Assembly (NCBI GenBank): GCA_016177875.1
Contig: JACOUL010000042.1
Location: 1-64,000, forward strand
Length of the DNA stretch: 64,000 nucleotides
Source: Burkholderiales bacterium
GTDB taxonomy: Bacteria > Pseudomonadota > Gammaproteobacteria > Burkholderiales > Burkholderiaceae_D
Reading direction: 5' to 3'
The notes under the pieces were generated by a model. That model was given only the letters and a program-made list of their open reading frames with translations. It made no database searches and was not told where the DNA came from. Below, in pieces: positions 51,233-61,488 of the stretch. A program made the position numbers and the translations under genes. Each line of letters begins with the position of its first letter. Positions within the stretch are counted from its first letter, which is position 1.

Positions 51233-53815
51233 TTACGCCTTCTTATCGAAAGTGAGCGCGCCATTGTTGACATTGACATGAATGACATCCTTGGGACTGA
51301 AACGTCCTTCCAGAATCATCTTCGACAGAGGATTTTCGATTTCTTGCTGGATCGCGCGTTTCAAGGGCCGCGCGCCGTACACCGGATCGAAACCTGCTTC
51401 GGCAATTTTCTGCAACGCCTCTTCCGACAGCGCCAGGCTCATGTCCATCTTCGCCAAGCGCTGCTCCAGATTCGCCAACTGGATCTTCGCAATGGCGCCG
51501 ATGTTCTTCGAATCGAGCGCATGGAATACCACGATTTCATCGACGCGATTGATGAACTCCGGTCGGAAATGCGTTTTTACTTCCGCCATCACTGCCATCT
51601 TCACCAGCGCGGGATCGCTTTCCTCCATCGCTTGGATCCTGTGCGAACCCAAGTTGGACGTCATGACGATCACGGTATTCTTGAAGTCTACGGTGCGTCC
51701 TTGTCCATCGGTCATGCGGCCGTCGTCGAGCACTTGCAGCAAGACGTTGAAGACATCCGCATGCGCCTTTTCGATTTCGTCGAGCAGGATCACGCTGTAC
51801 GGTTTGCGGCGTACGGCTTCGGTCAAGTAGCCGCCTTCTTCATAGCCGACATATCCCGGCGGCGCGCCGATCAAGCGCGCGACGGAATGCTTCTCCATGA
51901 ATTCGCTCATGTCGATGCGAATCAGCAATTCTTCGGTATCGAACAGGAACGACGCCAAAGCTTTGCACAGTTCGGTCTTACCGACACCGGTCGGCCCCAA
52001 GAACATGAAGGAACCATAGGGGCGGTTCGGATCGGACAGCCCGGCGCGCGAACGTCGAATGGCGTCGGATACGGCAACAATCGCTTCATCCTGCCCCACC
52101 ACGCGCTTGTGCAATTCAGCTTCCATATGCAACAGCTTATCGCGCTCGCCTTGCATCATCTTGGATACCGGAATACCGGTCGCGCGCGACACCACTTCGG
52201 CGATTTCCTCGGCGCCGACTTGCGTGCGCAACAGCTTGTTCTGGCCTTGCTTAGCCTCGCCGATGTCGGCTTGCTTCAGCTGCGCTTCCAATTGCGGCAG
52301 CTTGCCGTACTGCAGCTCGGACATTTTTTGCCAATCGCCTTTGCGTTTGGCTTCTTCCATCTGCAGACGTATCTTCTCGATTTCTTCCTTGATGTGCTGG
52401 CTGCCCTGCACTGCGGCTTTTTCCGCCTTCCAGATTTCTTCCAGGTCGGCGTACTCGCGTTCCAGCTTGGCGATTTCTTCCTCGATCAAACCCAGGCGCT
52501 TCTGAGATGCTTCGTCTTTTTCCTTGCGCACCGCTTCACGCTCGATCTTCAATTGGATCAAGCGGCGATCGAGCTTGTCCATCGCTTCCGGCTTGGAATC
52601 GATTTCGATCTTGATCTTGGACGCCGCTTCGTCGATCAAGTCGATAGCCTTGTCCGGCAAGAAGCGGTCGGTGATATAGCGATGCGACAACTCGGCAGCC
52701 GCGACGATAGCCGGATCGGTGATGTCGACGCCGTGATGCACTTCATATTTTTCTTGCAAGCCGCGCAGGATGGCGATGGTCGCTTCCACGCTCGGCTCAT
52801 CCACCAAGATTTTCTGGAAGCGGCGCTCCAGTGCAGCATCTTTCTCGATGTACTTGCGATATTCATCGAGCGTGGTGGCGCCGACGCAATGCAATTCGCC
52901 GCGCGCCAGCGCCGGCTTCAACATATTGCCGGCGTCGATCGCACCCTCGGCTTTACCGGCGCCGACCATGGTGTGAAGTTCATCGATAAAGACGATAGTC
53001 TGGCCTTCGTCCTGAGCGATTTCTTTTAGCACCGCTTTCAAGCGTTCTTCGAATTCGCCGCGGTATTTGGCGCCTGCCAGCAATGCCGCCATGTCGAGCG
53101 ACAGCACGCGCTTGGATTTCAAACTATCCGGCACTTCACCATTGACGATGCGTTGGGCCAAGCCCTCGACGATGGCGGTTTTACCTACGCCCGGCTCGCC
53201 GATCAATACCGGGTTATTTTTGGAGCGGCGCTGCAATACTTGAATGGCGCGACGAATTTCATCATCGCGGCCAATGACCGGATCGAGCTTGCCCATGCGC
53301 GCGCGCTCGGTCAAATCGAGCGTGTATTTTTTCAGCGCTTCGCGCTGGCCTTCGCCTTCCTGGGAATTAACGGACGCGCCGCCGCGCACAGCGTTGATTG
53401 CCGCTTCCAATGCTTTTCGCGTCAAGCCGCTCTCGCGCGCCGCACGCCCTGCTTCCGATTTATCTTCCGTTAAACCAAGCAGCACCATTTCGCTCGCGAT
53501 GAATTGATCGCCGCGTTTTTGCGCTTCGCGATCGGCGAGATTCAACAATGCCAACAACTCGCGACCGATCTGCACTTCACCGCCTGTGCCGGAGACTTTT
53601 GGCAAACGTTCAATCGCGCTCTTCAATGCTGTTGCGAGACCGCCCACATTCACACCTGCCCGTTGCAACAGCGAACGAGCACTGCTATCTTCTTGATTCA
53701 GTAGGGCAATAAGCAGATGTACCGGATCAATGTACTGATTGTCATTGCCGACTGCCTGGCTTTGAGCGTCGGCCAGGGCTTCCTGCAGCTTGGTTGTCAG
53801 TTTGTCGAGGCGCAT
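51233..53815 (-). CDS. clpB: ATP-dependent disaggregase ClpB
   Basis: 860 residues, full length. N-terminal ClpB repeat domain, first AAA+ with GEPGVGKT, middle coiled-coil domain (about 410-525) that sets ClpB apart from ClpA/ClpC, second AAA+ with GPTGVGKTE. No ClpP-binding IGF loop is expected in this family. Works with DnaK to rescue aggregated proteins. Promoter of the heat-shock type lies at 53849-53876. Confidence 0.97.
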   Translation of the reverse strand: MRLDKLTTKLQEALADAQSQAVGNDNQYIDPVHLLIALLNQEDSSARSLLQRAGVNVGGLATALKSAIERLPKVSGTGGEVQIGRELLALLNLADREAQKRGDQFIASEMVLLGLTEDKSEAGRAARESGLTRKALEAAINAVRGGASVNSQEGEGQREALKKYTLDLTERARMGKLDPVIGRDDEIRRAIQVLQRRSKNNPVLIGEPGVGKTAIVEGLAQRIVNGEVPDSLKSKRVLSLDMAALLAGAKYRGEFEERLKAVLKEIAQDEGQTIVFIDELHTMVGAGKAEGAIDAGNMLKPALARGELHCVGATTLDEYRKYIEKDAALERRFQKILVDEPSVEATIAILRGLQEKYEVHHGVDITDPAIVAAAELSHRYITDRFLPDKAIDLIDEAASKIKIEIDSKPEAMDKLDRRLIQLKIEREAVRKEKDEASQKRLGLIEEEIAKLEREYADLEEIWKAEKAAVQGSQHIKEEIEKIRLQMEEAKRKGDWQKMSELQYGKLPQLEAQLKQADIGEAKQGQNKLLRTQVGAEEIAEVVSRATGIPVSKMMQGERDKLLHMEAELHKRVVGQDEAIVAVSDAIRRSRAGLSDPNRPYGSFMFLGPTGVGKTELCKALASFLFDTEELLIRIDMSEFMEKHSVARLIGAPPGYVGYEEGGYLTEAVRRKPYSVILLDEIEKAHADVFNVLLQVLDDGRMTDGQGRTVDFKNTVIVMTSNLGSHRIQAMEESDPALVKMAVMAEVKTHFRPEFINRVDEIVVFHALDSKNIGAIAKIQLANLEQRLAKMDMSLALSEEALQKIAEAGFDPVYGARPLKRAIQQEIENPLSKMILEGRFSPKDVIHVNVNNGALTFDKKA

Positions 53816-53848
53816 GGGTAGAACTCCAAGATTGGTTGGTCACCTGTA

Positions 53849-53876
53849 ACGTAGGGATGTTTGGCCAGATTTCAAG
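53849..53876 (-). promoter_or_regulatory. Sigma-32 (heat-shock) promoter of clpB
   Basis: Minus strand: -35 CTTGAAA (exact), 13-base spacer, -10 CCCTACGT (partial match to CCCCATNT), ending about 35 bases before the clpB start. Confidence 0.7.
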
Positions 53877-53882
53877 AAATGA

Positions 53883-53898
53883 ATTGACTTAAGTCAAT
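53883..53898. promoter_or_regulatory. Perfect palindrome of Crp/Fnr-box type
   Basis: ATTGACTTAAGTCAAT; the inner TTGAC-N4-GTCAA fits the Crp/Fnr-family box. It lies between the clpB promoter and the plus-strand gene at 53959, 61 bases upstream of it. Confidence 0.5.
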
Positions 53899-53958
53899 CG
53901 CCGGGCCACGCCGCTCTGACGTACACGGTTTCTTTCCCCCACATGAGAGTGAGTAAAG

Positions 53959-54507
53959 ATGGATTTGCATCAATTACAGGTTACGTATCAAACGAATGAA
54001 GATCGCGTCCTGTTGCGCGTTTCCTTTCGCGCAGAAGATGGGACATTGGAAGAGATTCGTGCCTGGCTCACGCGCAGGATCGTCAAGAGCCTATGGCCCG
54101 GCATCCTGCGGTCGCTGGATTCCTTGGTCAAAATGACGCAGCCGCAGGCGGCACATGCCAGTTCCGAGATTCTCAGCATGGAATATCAAGCCTCGGTCAC
54201 GGAAATCAAGGCCAGCGGGAATTTCGATATTCCTTTTGAAGCCGCTGCGGACCGCTATCCGATGGGTGAAGCACCGATCTTAATCTCCAGCTTTAAATTC
54301 CAGGTCGACACCCAGGAACCGGTTCGTATCGCCTTTAGCGGCGCGGAAGACGAAAAACTGGAAATCGGTTTCACGCAAAAAGCCATGCACGGCTTTTGCA
54401 AGCTCTTGCAGGAAGCGGTGCGAAATGCCGAATGGGATTTGACTCTGCAGATGCCGAGCTTCGCGCAGCAGGAAGCGATGCCCTCGCCGCGGCGCTTATT
54501 GAATTAA
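53959..54507 (+). CDS. Hypothetical protein (182 residues)
   Basis: MDLHQLQVTYQTNEDRVLLRVSFRAEDGTLEEIRAWLTRRIVKSLWPGIL is well formed, with charged strands and a helix-rich middle; the end QEAMPSPRRLLN is disordered. I recall it as a conserved betaproteobacterial protein without a named domain. Cytoplasmic. GAGAGTGAGTAAAG precedes the ATG. Divergent from clpB, with a Crp/Fnr-type box upstream, so oxygen-linked control is possible. Confidence 0.75.
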   Translation: MDLHQLQVTYQTNEDRVLLRVSFRAEDGTLEEIRAWLTRRIVKSLWPGILRSLDSLVKMTQPQAAHASSEILSMEYQASVTEIKASGNFDIPFEAAADRYPMGEAPILISSFKFQVDTQEPVRIAFSGAEDEKLEIGFTQKAMHGFCKLLQEAVRNAEWDLTLQMPSFAQQEAMPSPRRLLN

Positions 54508-54516
54508 CTTATTGAA

Positions 54517-54894
54517 TTAATTTGCCAAGGCGCGGTAGGTGGCAAAGCCCGCAATGCACAGTGCGATTGAACCGACCAGATGCAGGACCGAATGGCCCAG
54601 CGCCCACCAGTAATCGCCCTTTTGCAGCAGCACCATCGCTTCGCCCGAAAAGGTGGAGAAGGTAGTGAGTCCGCCGAGAAAACCGGTGACGACAAACAGA
54701 CGCCACTCAGGCGTAAGCCCCGGATAGTGTTGAAAAAAACCCAGCGCAATGCCGATCAGATAGCCACCGCCCAGGTTGGCCGCCACGGTGCCCATCGGCA
54801 GCAGGTTGTGCCAAACGTTCATCCACAAGGCCAAATGCCAGCGCAGCCAAGCTCCCAGCGCCGCGCCTACGCCTACCGCTACCCAACTCATCAT
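54517..54894 (-). CDS. crcB: Fluoride ion channel CrcB/Fluc
   Basis: 125 residues with four membrane helices. WVAVGVGAALGAWLRW, GTVAANLGGGYLIG (where NLGG replaces the usual NxxG) and GFLGGLTTFSTFSGEA are the family motifs; the FSTF segment lines the fluoride pore. Forms a dual-topology dimer and expels fluoride. Its start overlaps the moaE stop (ATGA), an unusual coupling to molybdopterin genes. No fluoride riboswitch can precede it here. Confidence 0.93.
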   Translation of the reverse strand: MMSWVAVGVGAALGAWLRWHLALWMNVWHNLLPMGTVAANLGGGYLIGIALGFFQHYPGLTPEWRLFVVTGFLGGLTTFSTFSGEAMVLLQKGDYWWALGHSVLHLVGSIALCIAGFATYRALAN

Positions 54895-55367
54895 TGCGCC
54901 TCCCCGTTATTCGACGCCACGCCCCATTTCGCCATCGCTTCGTCATCCGTCACGCGCGCATCGACCCAGCGCTCGCCTTGCGGCGTTTTTTCTTTTTTCC
55001 AGAACGGCGCTTGCGTCTTGAGATAGTCGATGATGAATTCGCACGCATCGAAGGCTTCGCCGCGATGCGCAGAGGTAACGGCAACCAGCACGATTTGATC
55101 AAGGGCCTTCAAGGGACCGACGCGGTGAATGACCAGGGCATCGATGATGTTCCAGCGCCCTTTGGCTTGTTCCACGATATCTTCCAGCGCCTTTTCCGTC
55201 ATGCCGGGATAATGCTCCAGCTCCATTTCAGAAACGGCCTGGCCTTCGTTGATGTCGCGTACCGTGCCAAGAAAGGTAACCACCGCGCCGACTTGCGGCT
55301 GGCCGGCGCGCAGACGCGCGATCTCGGCAGAGAGATCGAAGTCTTCCGTCTGCACACGCACTGTCAT
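54891..55367 (-). CDS. moaE: Molybdopterin synthase large subunit
   Basis: 158 residues. Contains VGAVVTFLGTVRDINEG, ELEHYPGMTEKALEDI, VIHRVGPLKALDQIVLVAV and HRGEAFDACEFIIDYLKTQAPFWKKE, the MoaE signature with its catalytic Lys. With MoaD it converts precursor Z to molybdopterin. Next to moaD (2-base gap). Confidence 0.96.
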   Translation of the reverse strand: MTVRVQTEDFDLSAEIARLRAGQPQVGAVVTFLGTVRDINEGQAVSEMELEHYPGMTEKALEDIVEQAKGRWNIIDALVIHRVGPLKALDQIVLVAVTSAHRGEAFDACEFIIDYLKTQAPFWKKEKTPQGERWVDARVTDDEAMAKWGVASNNGEAQ

Positions 55368-55369
55368 GG

Positions 55370-55627
55370 CTAGCCTCCGGTCACCGGCGGGAAGAACGCG
55401 ACTTCGCAGCCTTCCGTGATCACGGCAGCGGAATCCGTCATCTGCTGATTGAGCGCCATGCGCAAGGCGCGACCTTCGGCAAGCGCTTCAGCCCAAGCGC
55501 CGCCGCGTTGCTGCAAAAGCTGGCGCACGTCGCCGACGGTTTTTATCTGATCGGGCAACGAAATTTTTTCCTGCGCCGTTCCGACTGCTTCACGCACGCT
55601 GGCAAAAAAGCGAAGTTGAATATTCAT
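55370..55627 (-). CDS. moaD: Molybdopterin synthase small subunit (sulfur carrier)
   Basis: 85 residues, ubiquitin-like, ending CEVAFFPPVTGG. The C-terminal Gly-Gly is adenylated and thiocarboxylated to supply sulfur to MoaE. Operon with moaE and moeA. Confidence 0.95.
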   Translation of the reverse strand: MNIQLRFFASVREAVGTAQEKISLPDQIKTVGDVRQLLQQRGGAWAEALAEGRALRMALNQQMTDSAAVITEGCEVAFFPPVTGG

Positions 55628-55632
55628 TGCAA

Positions 55633-56865
55633 TTAAAAAAGCAATTCGCTAAAGGGAATAAAACGGACGATATCGCCTTTGGTAATCGCCTGCCCCGGCG
55701 GATTATCGATCAAACCGTCGCCCCAGGCAGTCGACGTGAGTACGGCAGAGCTTTGGTTGCGGAACAATTCGAGGCCGCCATTGACGTTGATCTTAGCCCG
55801 TAAAAATTCATTGCGCTTGTCGGCTTTCGGCCAATCGAAGTCCGCGCGCATTTGGAATGATTTCGGGGCGACGTCTTGCACGCCTTGCAGCCGCAGCATG
55901 AAAGGGCGAACGAACAGCAGAAAAGTGACGAAGCTCGCGACCGGATTACCCGGCAACCCGAGGAAATAAGCGACGCCCTTACCTGCTTCGCGATCGACTT
56001 CGCCGAATGCCAAAGGCTTACCCGGCTTCATAGCGATTTGCCACATGTTCAAACGGCCTTCCGCTTCCAATGCAGGCTTGAGATGATCTTCCTCGCCCAC
56101 CGACACGCCGCCCGAGGTCACGATCAAATCGCAGCTCGCCGCCGCTTTACGCAAGGTGTCGCGCGTTGCAGCCAAGCTGTCCGGCACGATGCCGAAATCC
56201 GTGATCTCGCAACCGAGATTTTCCAGCAAGGCATGCAAGGTGAAGCGATTGGAGTTGTAGATGGCGCCAGGCTTCAAGGGTTCGCCGGGCATCGCCAATT
56301 CGTCGCCGGTCGAAAACAGCGCCACGCGCAATTTACGCACGACCGGCAAGTTCGCCAATCCCACCGATGCCACCAATCCTAATTCCTGCGCGCGCAAGCG
56401 GGTGCCGGCGGCCAGAATCACGCTGCCTGCTTGAATGTCTTCGCCGCGGCGGCGTATCCATTCGCCGGAAACCGCTTGGTGATTGATCGTGACGGCGTCG
56501 CCATCCGGCGCGCATTGTTCCTGCATCACAACGGCATCCGCGCCTTCCGGAATCATGGCGCCGGTAAAGATGCGCGCTGCCGTGCCAGGCTCAAGCGGCA
56601 AGCCGACGTGGCCGGCGGGAATACGTTGCGCAATTGTCAGGCGCGCATTGCCGCTCGCGCAATCGGCCGCGCGCACCGCATAGCCGTCCATCTGGGAGTT
56701 ATCCATCGGCGGCACGTCGAGCTGCGAGGTCTGCGCTTGCGCCAATACGCGGCCATTGGCAGCGAGCGTAGGCAAAGTCTCGATATCGGCGATGGGGCGA
56801 ACCGACGCAAGCAGGATATCGAGCGCTTGCTGCGTGCTCAACATCGGTTTCTTGTCGGTTACCAT
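55633..56865 (-). CDS. moeA: Molybdopterin molybdenumtransferase MoeA
   Basis: 410 residues. Motifs: MDNSQMDGYAVRAADC, IFTGAMIPEGADAVVMQEQ, VALFSTGDEL, IYNSNRFTLHALLENLGCEITDFGIVPD, SGGVSVGEEDHLKPAL and LPGNPVASFVTF. Inserts molybdenum into adenylylated molybdopterin. It follows thrC by 3 bases, so the two appear cotranscribed. Confidence 0.96.
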   Translation of the reverse strand: MVTDKKPMLSTQQALDILLASVRPIADIETLPTLAANGRVLAQAQTSQLDVPPMDNSQMDGYAVRAADCASGNARLTIAQRIPAGHVGLPLEPGTAARIFTGAMIPEGADAVVMQEQCAPDGDAVTINHQAVSGEWIRRRGEDIQAGSVILAAGTRLRAQELGLVASVGLANLPVVRKLRVALFSTGDELAMPGEPLKPGAIYNSNRFTLHALLENLGCEITDFGIVPDSLAATRDTLRKAAASCDLIVTSGGVSVGEEDHLKPALEAEGRLNMWQIAMKPGKPLAFGEVDREAGKGVAYFLGLPGNPVASFVTFLLFVRPFMLRLQGVQDVAPKSFQMRADFDWPKADKRNEFLRAKINVNGGLELFRNQSSAVLTSTAWGDGLIDNPPGQAITKGDIVRFIPFSELLF

Positions 56866-56868
56866 GAT

Positions 56869-58329
56869 TTACAAGCCCGTGTGCTCGGCGATGTACTTCT
56901 TGATCTGCACCACATCCGCCGGCATTACATGGAAACGCTGCGGCAAAGCCTCGATATTCTCGAAACCCGCAGGGCGCTCGGCATCGCGACCCAAGGCTTC
57001 TTGTATCGTCTCGTTGAACTTCGCTGCCAGCGCCGTTTCCAGCACGATCATAGTCACGCCGGGCTGCACATATTCACGCGCGACCTTCACGCCATCGGCG
57101 GTATGCGTGTCGATCGTCACACCATATTTTTTTTCGACATCGCGGATCGTATCGACGCGATCCGCATGCACCGATTTGCCGGACAGGAAACCATACTGCG
57201 CCACATTCTTGAATTCATCGCCGTCGCTGCCCGGCTTGCCTGACAAGTCGAAGCCCCCGTGGGTATCGACCTTCTTGAACAAGGCGCGCACGCGCTCGTT
57301 GTCGCGACCCAGCAAGTCATAGACAAAGCGCTCGAAATTCGAGGCCTTGCTGATATCCATGCTGGGGCTGGAGGTGTGGTAAGTCTCGGCCGATTTGCGC
57401 ACGCGGTAGACGCCGCTGCGGAAGAATTCGTCGAGCACATCGTTCTCATTGGTGGCCGCGACGAGCTTGTCGATCGGCAAACCCATCATGCGCGCGATAT
57501 GGCCGGCGCAGATATTGCCGAAGTTACCGGACGGGACAGTGAAGGATACTTTCTGATCATTGCTGGTGGTCGCCGCCAGGTAGCCGCGGAAGTAGTACAC
57601 CACTTGCGCCACCACGCGCGCCCAGTTGATCGAGTTGACCGTGCCGATTTTCTGGCACGACTTGAATTCGAGATCGTTCGATACCGCCTTGACCATGTCC
57701 TGGCAATCGTCGAACACACCTTCCACCGCGATGTTGAAAATGTTCGGGTCCTGCAGGCTGAACATTTGCGCAGTCTGGAAAGCGCTCATCTTTTTGTGCG
57801 GCGACAGCATGAAGACGCGGATACCTCTCTTGCCGCGCATCGCGTATTCCGCCGCGCTGCCGGTATCGCCCGAGGTCGCGCCGAAGATATTCAATTCGGC
57901 ATGCTGCTTGGCCAGGGCGTATTCGAACAAGTTGCCGAGCAATTGCATCGCCATGTCCTTGAACGCCAGGGTCGGACCGTTGGACAAGGCTTGCAACACC
58001 AGCTTTTTGCCATCCTTGTCTTCCAGGACATGCAGCGGGGTGATTTGCGTCGCATCGTCGTCCTTGCGCGCATTGCGGTACACCTCTGGAGTGTAGGTCT
58101 TGTGAACCAGCGCCTTCAAATCGGCTTCAGGAATATCCGTGGCGAATTTTTTCAAGACCTCGAATGCCAGATCGGCGTAGGACAGCTTGCGCCAGGCATC
58201 GAGTTCGGCGCCGCTGACCTGCGGATACTCTGCCGGCAGGTAAAGCCCACCATCGGGAGCCAAGCCGCCCAGTAGGATTTCGGAAAAAGATTGTGCGGGC
58301 GCTTGGCCGCGGGTGGATATGTATTGCAT
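56869..58329 (-). CDS. thrC: Threonine synthase
   Basis: 486 residues. Start MQYISTRGQAPAQSFSEILLGGLAPDGGLYLP is typical. The PLP lysine is in NGPTLAFKDMAMQ; FGATSGDTGSAAEYA and VPSGNFGNICAGHIA bind the phosphate. Converts O-phosphohomoserine to threonine. Homoserine dehydrogenase is 3.2 kb upstream rather than adjacent, separated by kbl, a small protein, an unknown gene and an ICMT-like gene. Confidence 0.96.
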   Translation of the reverse strand: MQYISTRGQAPAQSFSEILLGGLAPDGGLYLPAEYPQVSGAELDAWRKLSYADLAFEVLKKFATDIPEADLKALVHKTYTPEVYRNARKDDDATQITPLHVLEDKDGKKLVLQALSNGPTLAFKDMAMQLLGNLFEYALAKQHAELNIFGATSGDTGSAAEYAMRGKRGIRVFMLSPHKKMSAFQTAQMFSLQDPNIFNIAVEGVFDDCQDMVKAVSNDLEFKSCQKIGTVNSINWARVVAQVVYYFRGYLAATTSNDQKVSFTVPSGNFGNICAGHIARMMGLPIDKLVAATNENDVLDEFFRSGVYRVRKSAETYHTSSPSMDISKASNFERFVYDLLGRDNERVRALFKKVDTHGGFDLSGKPGSDGDEFKNVAQYGFLSGKSVHADRVDTIRDVEKKYGVTIDTHTADGVKVAREYVQPGVTMIVLETALAAKFNETIQEALGRDAERPAGFENIEALPQRFHVMPADVVQIKKYIAEHTGL

Positions 58330-58401
58330 GGAAATAGTGAAAATAATTGCGGAATTGACTTTACCGATATTGTCTCACGACTGCCGGTACCGCTTCCAGA
58401 C

Positions 58402-58788
58402 TCAAATCCAGCGGCGCACCTGCCGGGTATAGCAGGCGTACTCCTCACCGAACAACGCATGCATGGCCCGCTCCTCCGGCTGGATCTGGAAACGATTCAT
58501 GTACAAAATGAAAATGGGAACGAACAGCACGGCCAAAGGGTTGGCCAGATAGGCCGACCAGCCCAAAAGCATGAGCGACAGGCCGAGATACATGGGATTG
58601 CGCGTGAAGCGGTAGACGCCGCCGGAGACGCTGATGGTCTGGCCGATGAGAGCTAGAACGAGTGCAAGCGTCAGGCGCAGACTGAAGGGCAATTGGAGCG
58701 ACGGTGCGAGTGGGGCTGCCAACCACATCAGGAGAACCAGGACCAGCGCTACGGCGGGGGGAGGGATTTTTAGTTCGAGAGAGTGCAT
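58402..58788 (-). CDS. Isoprenylcysteine methyltransferase-like membrane protein
   Basis: 128 residues, three or four membrane helices. The YRFTRNPMYLGLSLMLLGW part is the family SAM-binding signature. Bacterial members methylate unknown lipids or peptides. Minus strand, 72 bases upstream of thrC. Confidence 0.85.
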   Translation of the reverse strand: MHSLELKIPPPAVALVLVLLMWLAAPLAPSLQLPFSLRLTLALVLALIGQTISVSGGVYRFTRNPMYLGLSLMLLGWSAYLANPLAVLFVPIFILYMNRFQIQPEERAMHALFGEEYACYTRQVRRWI

Positions 58789-58813
58789 ATGGAGCGATGT
58801 GCAAGTTGGATCG

Positions 58814-59509
58814 TCATTTCGGAAAAACTAGAGCGGTTGCTCTTTCTGTGGTGCCGTCATAGAGCAATACCTCTCGGAAGGGAATGGTCGACAGTTTGCT
58901 TTCCACGTCGACAATAAGCTGGCGCCACTCGTCTGGAGTGTAAAGACTATTCAGGTGACATTGAACGACGAGGGATGTCGATTCGGGATAGGCTATGGCA
59001 GCCTTTTTCTGAATTTGAGCAACAACGAATGGGGTGAAACTCGACACATGTTCGAAGTTGGAAAATACAACGGGTTCTGATTCGACTGATTTTCGCTTCT
59101 CCTTGTGGATGCCTTCAGGTGCGTACGCAGGCCGCCCTTGATTGAGAAGTTTCCAAATCCAATGCTCGTTCTCGTGCATTGCGCAAGTGGCCTCCAAATA
59201 GGTGAGCGGCTCATAATAGCCTTGCGATATGTACTCGCCTCGTTGATGAAGTTCTGCGTCGTATGATTGGCTTCCATTGATCCAACGTACTGAGATATAC
59301 CGTCCGGGGCGGTAATACGTCTGAACGTATCGACAAATCGGAAGCAATTCTTCCAGCAGGCGCTTCTCAGTAAGTCCTGAGCGAAGACGAAGACGTTCAA
59401 TGCCCTCAGGCGTACTCCGAACAGATTCAAATAGCGCATAGGCCGCCCTACAGAAATCGAGACCGTCTAGTAACGTGCCGTCAAGGTCTTCGAGATTGGG
59501 GATTTTCAT
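58814..59509 (-). CDS. Hypothetical protein in the hom-thrC interval (231 residues)
   Basis: MKIPNLEDLDGTLLDGLDFCRAAYALFE opens a cytoplasmic alpha/beta protein; a stretch RYISVRWINGSQSYDAELHQRGEYISQGYY and the following AMHENEHWIW part look conserved, and I know of no family. Its composition is less GC-biased than its neighbours, which suggests recent gain. A 248-base gap without recognisable signals separates it from kbl. Confidence 0.7.
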   Translation of the reverse strand: MKIPNLEDLDGTLLDGLDFCRAAYALFESVRSTPEGIERLRLRSGLTEKRLLEELLPICRYVQTYYRPGRYISVRWINGSQSYDAELHQRGEYISQGYYEPLTYLEATCAMHENEHWIWKLLNQGRPAYAPEGIHKEKRKSVESEPVVFSNFEHVSSFTPFVVAQIQKKAAIAYPESTSLVVQCHLNSLYTPDEWRQLIVDVESKLSTIPFREVLLYDGTTERATALVFPK

Positions 59510-59757
59510 GCCTCCTAAAATTCAACATAAGCGTACTTAGGCAATTCATGACGCATAACTCCTATCCACGTCCCATAAAATATCGAGCAAGATTGTTCGA
59601 AGTGACTCATGCTTATTCGCTCGGCCAAGAACTCAGTCCGCAAACTGCTTCCTAGATCATCGCTAGATTTGGGGGGCGTCCGCAACCGTGCGCCGCGAGA
59701 AATTTATTTTCTTTGAAACTAGAGCTTGATTATAACGCCCGCTTCTAGACCCCCGAT

Positions 59758-60963
59758 TTATCTGTAAAGCAAAGACAACTCATCACCCACCTGCGCAAAA
59801 GCTTCCAATGCCCGATCCAGCTGATCCTGCGTATGCGCAGCAGATATCTGCACCCGCACCCTGGCCTGCCCCATGGGAACGACCGGATAAAAAAAACCGG
59901 TGACCAGCACGCCCAATTCATACAGGCGCCTGGCGAATTGCTGCGCGAGCGGCGCGTCGAACAGCATGACAGGAACGATTGGATGCGTGCCCGGCTTGAT
60001 GGTGAAGCCAAGCTTGCCAATGGCATCGCGAAAGTATGCGGTATTGGCGTGCAGCCGGTCGCGCAACTCGCTCGATGCCGACAGGCGCTGCAATACCGAC
60101 AAAGAAGCACCGGCAATTGCCGGCGCCAGCGTATTGGAAAACAAATAAGGCCGCGACTTCTGCCGCAGCATATCGATTACTTCGCGCCGCGCAGCGGTGA
60201 AGCCGCCCATGGCGCCACCCAGCGCTTTGCCCAGCGTGCCTGTGACGATATCGACCCGGCCCATGACGCCATGTAACTCATGCGTGCCGCGCCCGGTCGT
60301 GCCCATGAAGCCGGTGGCATGGCTGTCGTCCACCATGACCAGCGCACCGTACTTGTCGGCCAAGTCACAAATCTTGTCGAGCTGCGCAATCGTGCCATCC
60401 ATGGAAAACACGCCGTCGGTGACGATCAGCCTGTGGCGCTTGCCGGCTGCCGCCTGCAATTGCGCTTCCAAATCCGCCATATCATTGTGCTGATAGCGCA
60501 GGCGATCCGCCTTGCACAAGCGGATACCGTCGATGATGGACGCGTGGTTCAGCGCATCGGAAATGACGGCGTCGCGCTCGTCGAACAAGGGTTCGAATAA
60601 GCCGCCGTTGGCGTCGAAGGCGGCGGCGTAGAGAATCGCATCTTCCATGCCGAGAAAATCGGCGAGCGCGCGTTCCAATTGCTTGTGCACCGTTTGCGTG
60701 CCGCAGATGAAGCGCACGGAAGACAGGCCATAGCCGTATTGTTTGATGGCGTGAATGGCGGCTTGCGCCATCGTCTCATCGCCGGACAGGCCGAGATAGT
60801 TATTGGCACACAGGTTGATCAGCGTCCTGCCGTCGTCGCAAACCACTTCACTGCCCTGGCGCGAAACGATGACACGTTCCGACTTGAACAAGCCTTGGTC
60901 GCGCAAGCCGCGCAAGGCATCATCCAGCTCGGCGTAGAAGTGCATTTTTGCGGCAGGCGCCAT
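59758..60963 (-). CDS. kbl: 2-amino-3-ketobutyrate CoA ligase (glycine C-acetyltransferase)
   Basis: 401 residues; alpha-oxoamine synthase family. NNYLGLSG and [36 protein letters not shown] lead to the PLP-lysine motif [34 protein letters not shown] is a Kbl-like N-terminus. Cleaves 2-amino-3-ketobutyrate to glycine and acetyl-CoA in threonine breakdown. The partner tdh is not in the window. Confidence 0.92.
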   Translation of the reverse strand: MAPAAKMHFYAELDDALRGLRDQGLFKSERVIVSRQGSEVVCDDGRTLINLCANNYLGLSGDETMAQAAIHAIKQYGYGLSSVRFICGTQTVHKQLERALADFLGMEDAILYAAAFDANGGLFEPLFDERDAVISDALNHASIIDGIRLCKADRLRYQHNDMADLEAQLQAAAGKRHRLIVTDGVFSMDGTIAQLDKICDLADKYGALVMVDDSHATGFMGTTGRGTHELHGVMGRVDIVTGTLGKALGGAMGGFTAARREVIDMLRQKSRPYLFSNTLAPAIAGASLSVLQRLSASSELRDRLHANTAYFRDAIGKLGFTIKPGTHPIVPVMLFDAPLAQQFARRLYELGVLVTGFFYPVVPMGQARVRVQISAAHTQDQLDRALEAFAQVGDELSLLYR

Positions 60964-60995
60964 GGCATCACCTTTGCGTCGCCCGCGTGGGCGGG

Positions 60996-61439
60996 CTATT
61001 TTTTCCCGGAGCGCTGGCGCATGACGTCGGCAACGAAATCGCCGCTCTTGCCCATCAGCTTTTTGCAGCCGGCATCCTTGTCCGCCACGAACTTATCCAA
61101 GCTTCCGCTCTTCTGCGCCGCCATGGCCTGTTCCGTCAGCCTGGTCGTGTCGGCATTGACGTCGCCGCTGAACGCCTGCTTATCTTCGGAAAAATTCTTG
61201 CCGGCGTCGGCATGGAATTGGAGAAAAGCGGCGCTGTTTGCGCCGACGCTTCCTTCCTTGGCTTGCGGCAGCGAATAGAAGGCCGCGCATTCCGCATGCT
61301 CTTTTGCCAAGCCGGCCTGTTCCGGCCGTTCCGGCGCAAACGAGTTGACGGCTTTACTGCTATGCGTGAAATAGTATCCGGCCAGCCCCGCTGCGGCGAG
61401 CACAATCACCACCAGAGCTAATTGCATTGACTTCGACAT
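60996..61439 (-). CDS. Hypothetical periplasmic/membrane-anchored protein (147 residues)
   Basis: N-terminal signal or anchor ([28 protein letters not shown]), then a Lys/Asp/Ala-rich helical domain with two cysteines (HAECAAF, DAGCKKL) that could form a disulfide. No haem motif, although it resembles small helical periplasmic proteins. It lies between hom (49 bases) and kbl (32 bases) and is transcribed in the same direction. Confidence 0.7.
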   Translation of the reverse strand: MSKSMQLALVVIVLAAAGLAGYYFTHSSKAVNSFAPERPEQAGLAKEHAECAAFYSLPQAKEGSVGANSAAFLQFHADAGKNFSEDKQAFSGDVNADTTRLTEQAMAAQKSGSLDKFVADKDAGCKKLMGKSGDFVADVMRQRSGKK

Positions 61440-61488
61440 GCACTCCCCTTTTCTTGGTTTCAGTTTCGTTATCAGCTTCGCCGGGCGG

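Noticed and set aside
51278-53029. 583-codon open frame antisense to clpB
   Set aside because: Same effect: third-position GC bias of clpB keeps the opposite frame open. The composition (very rich in F, R, D, Q) is that of an antisense shadow.
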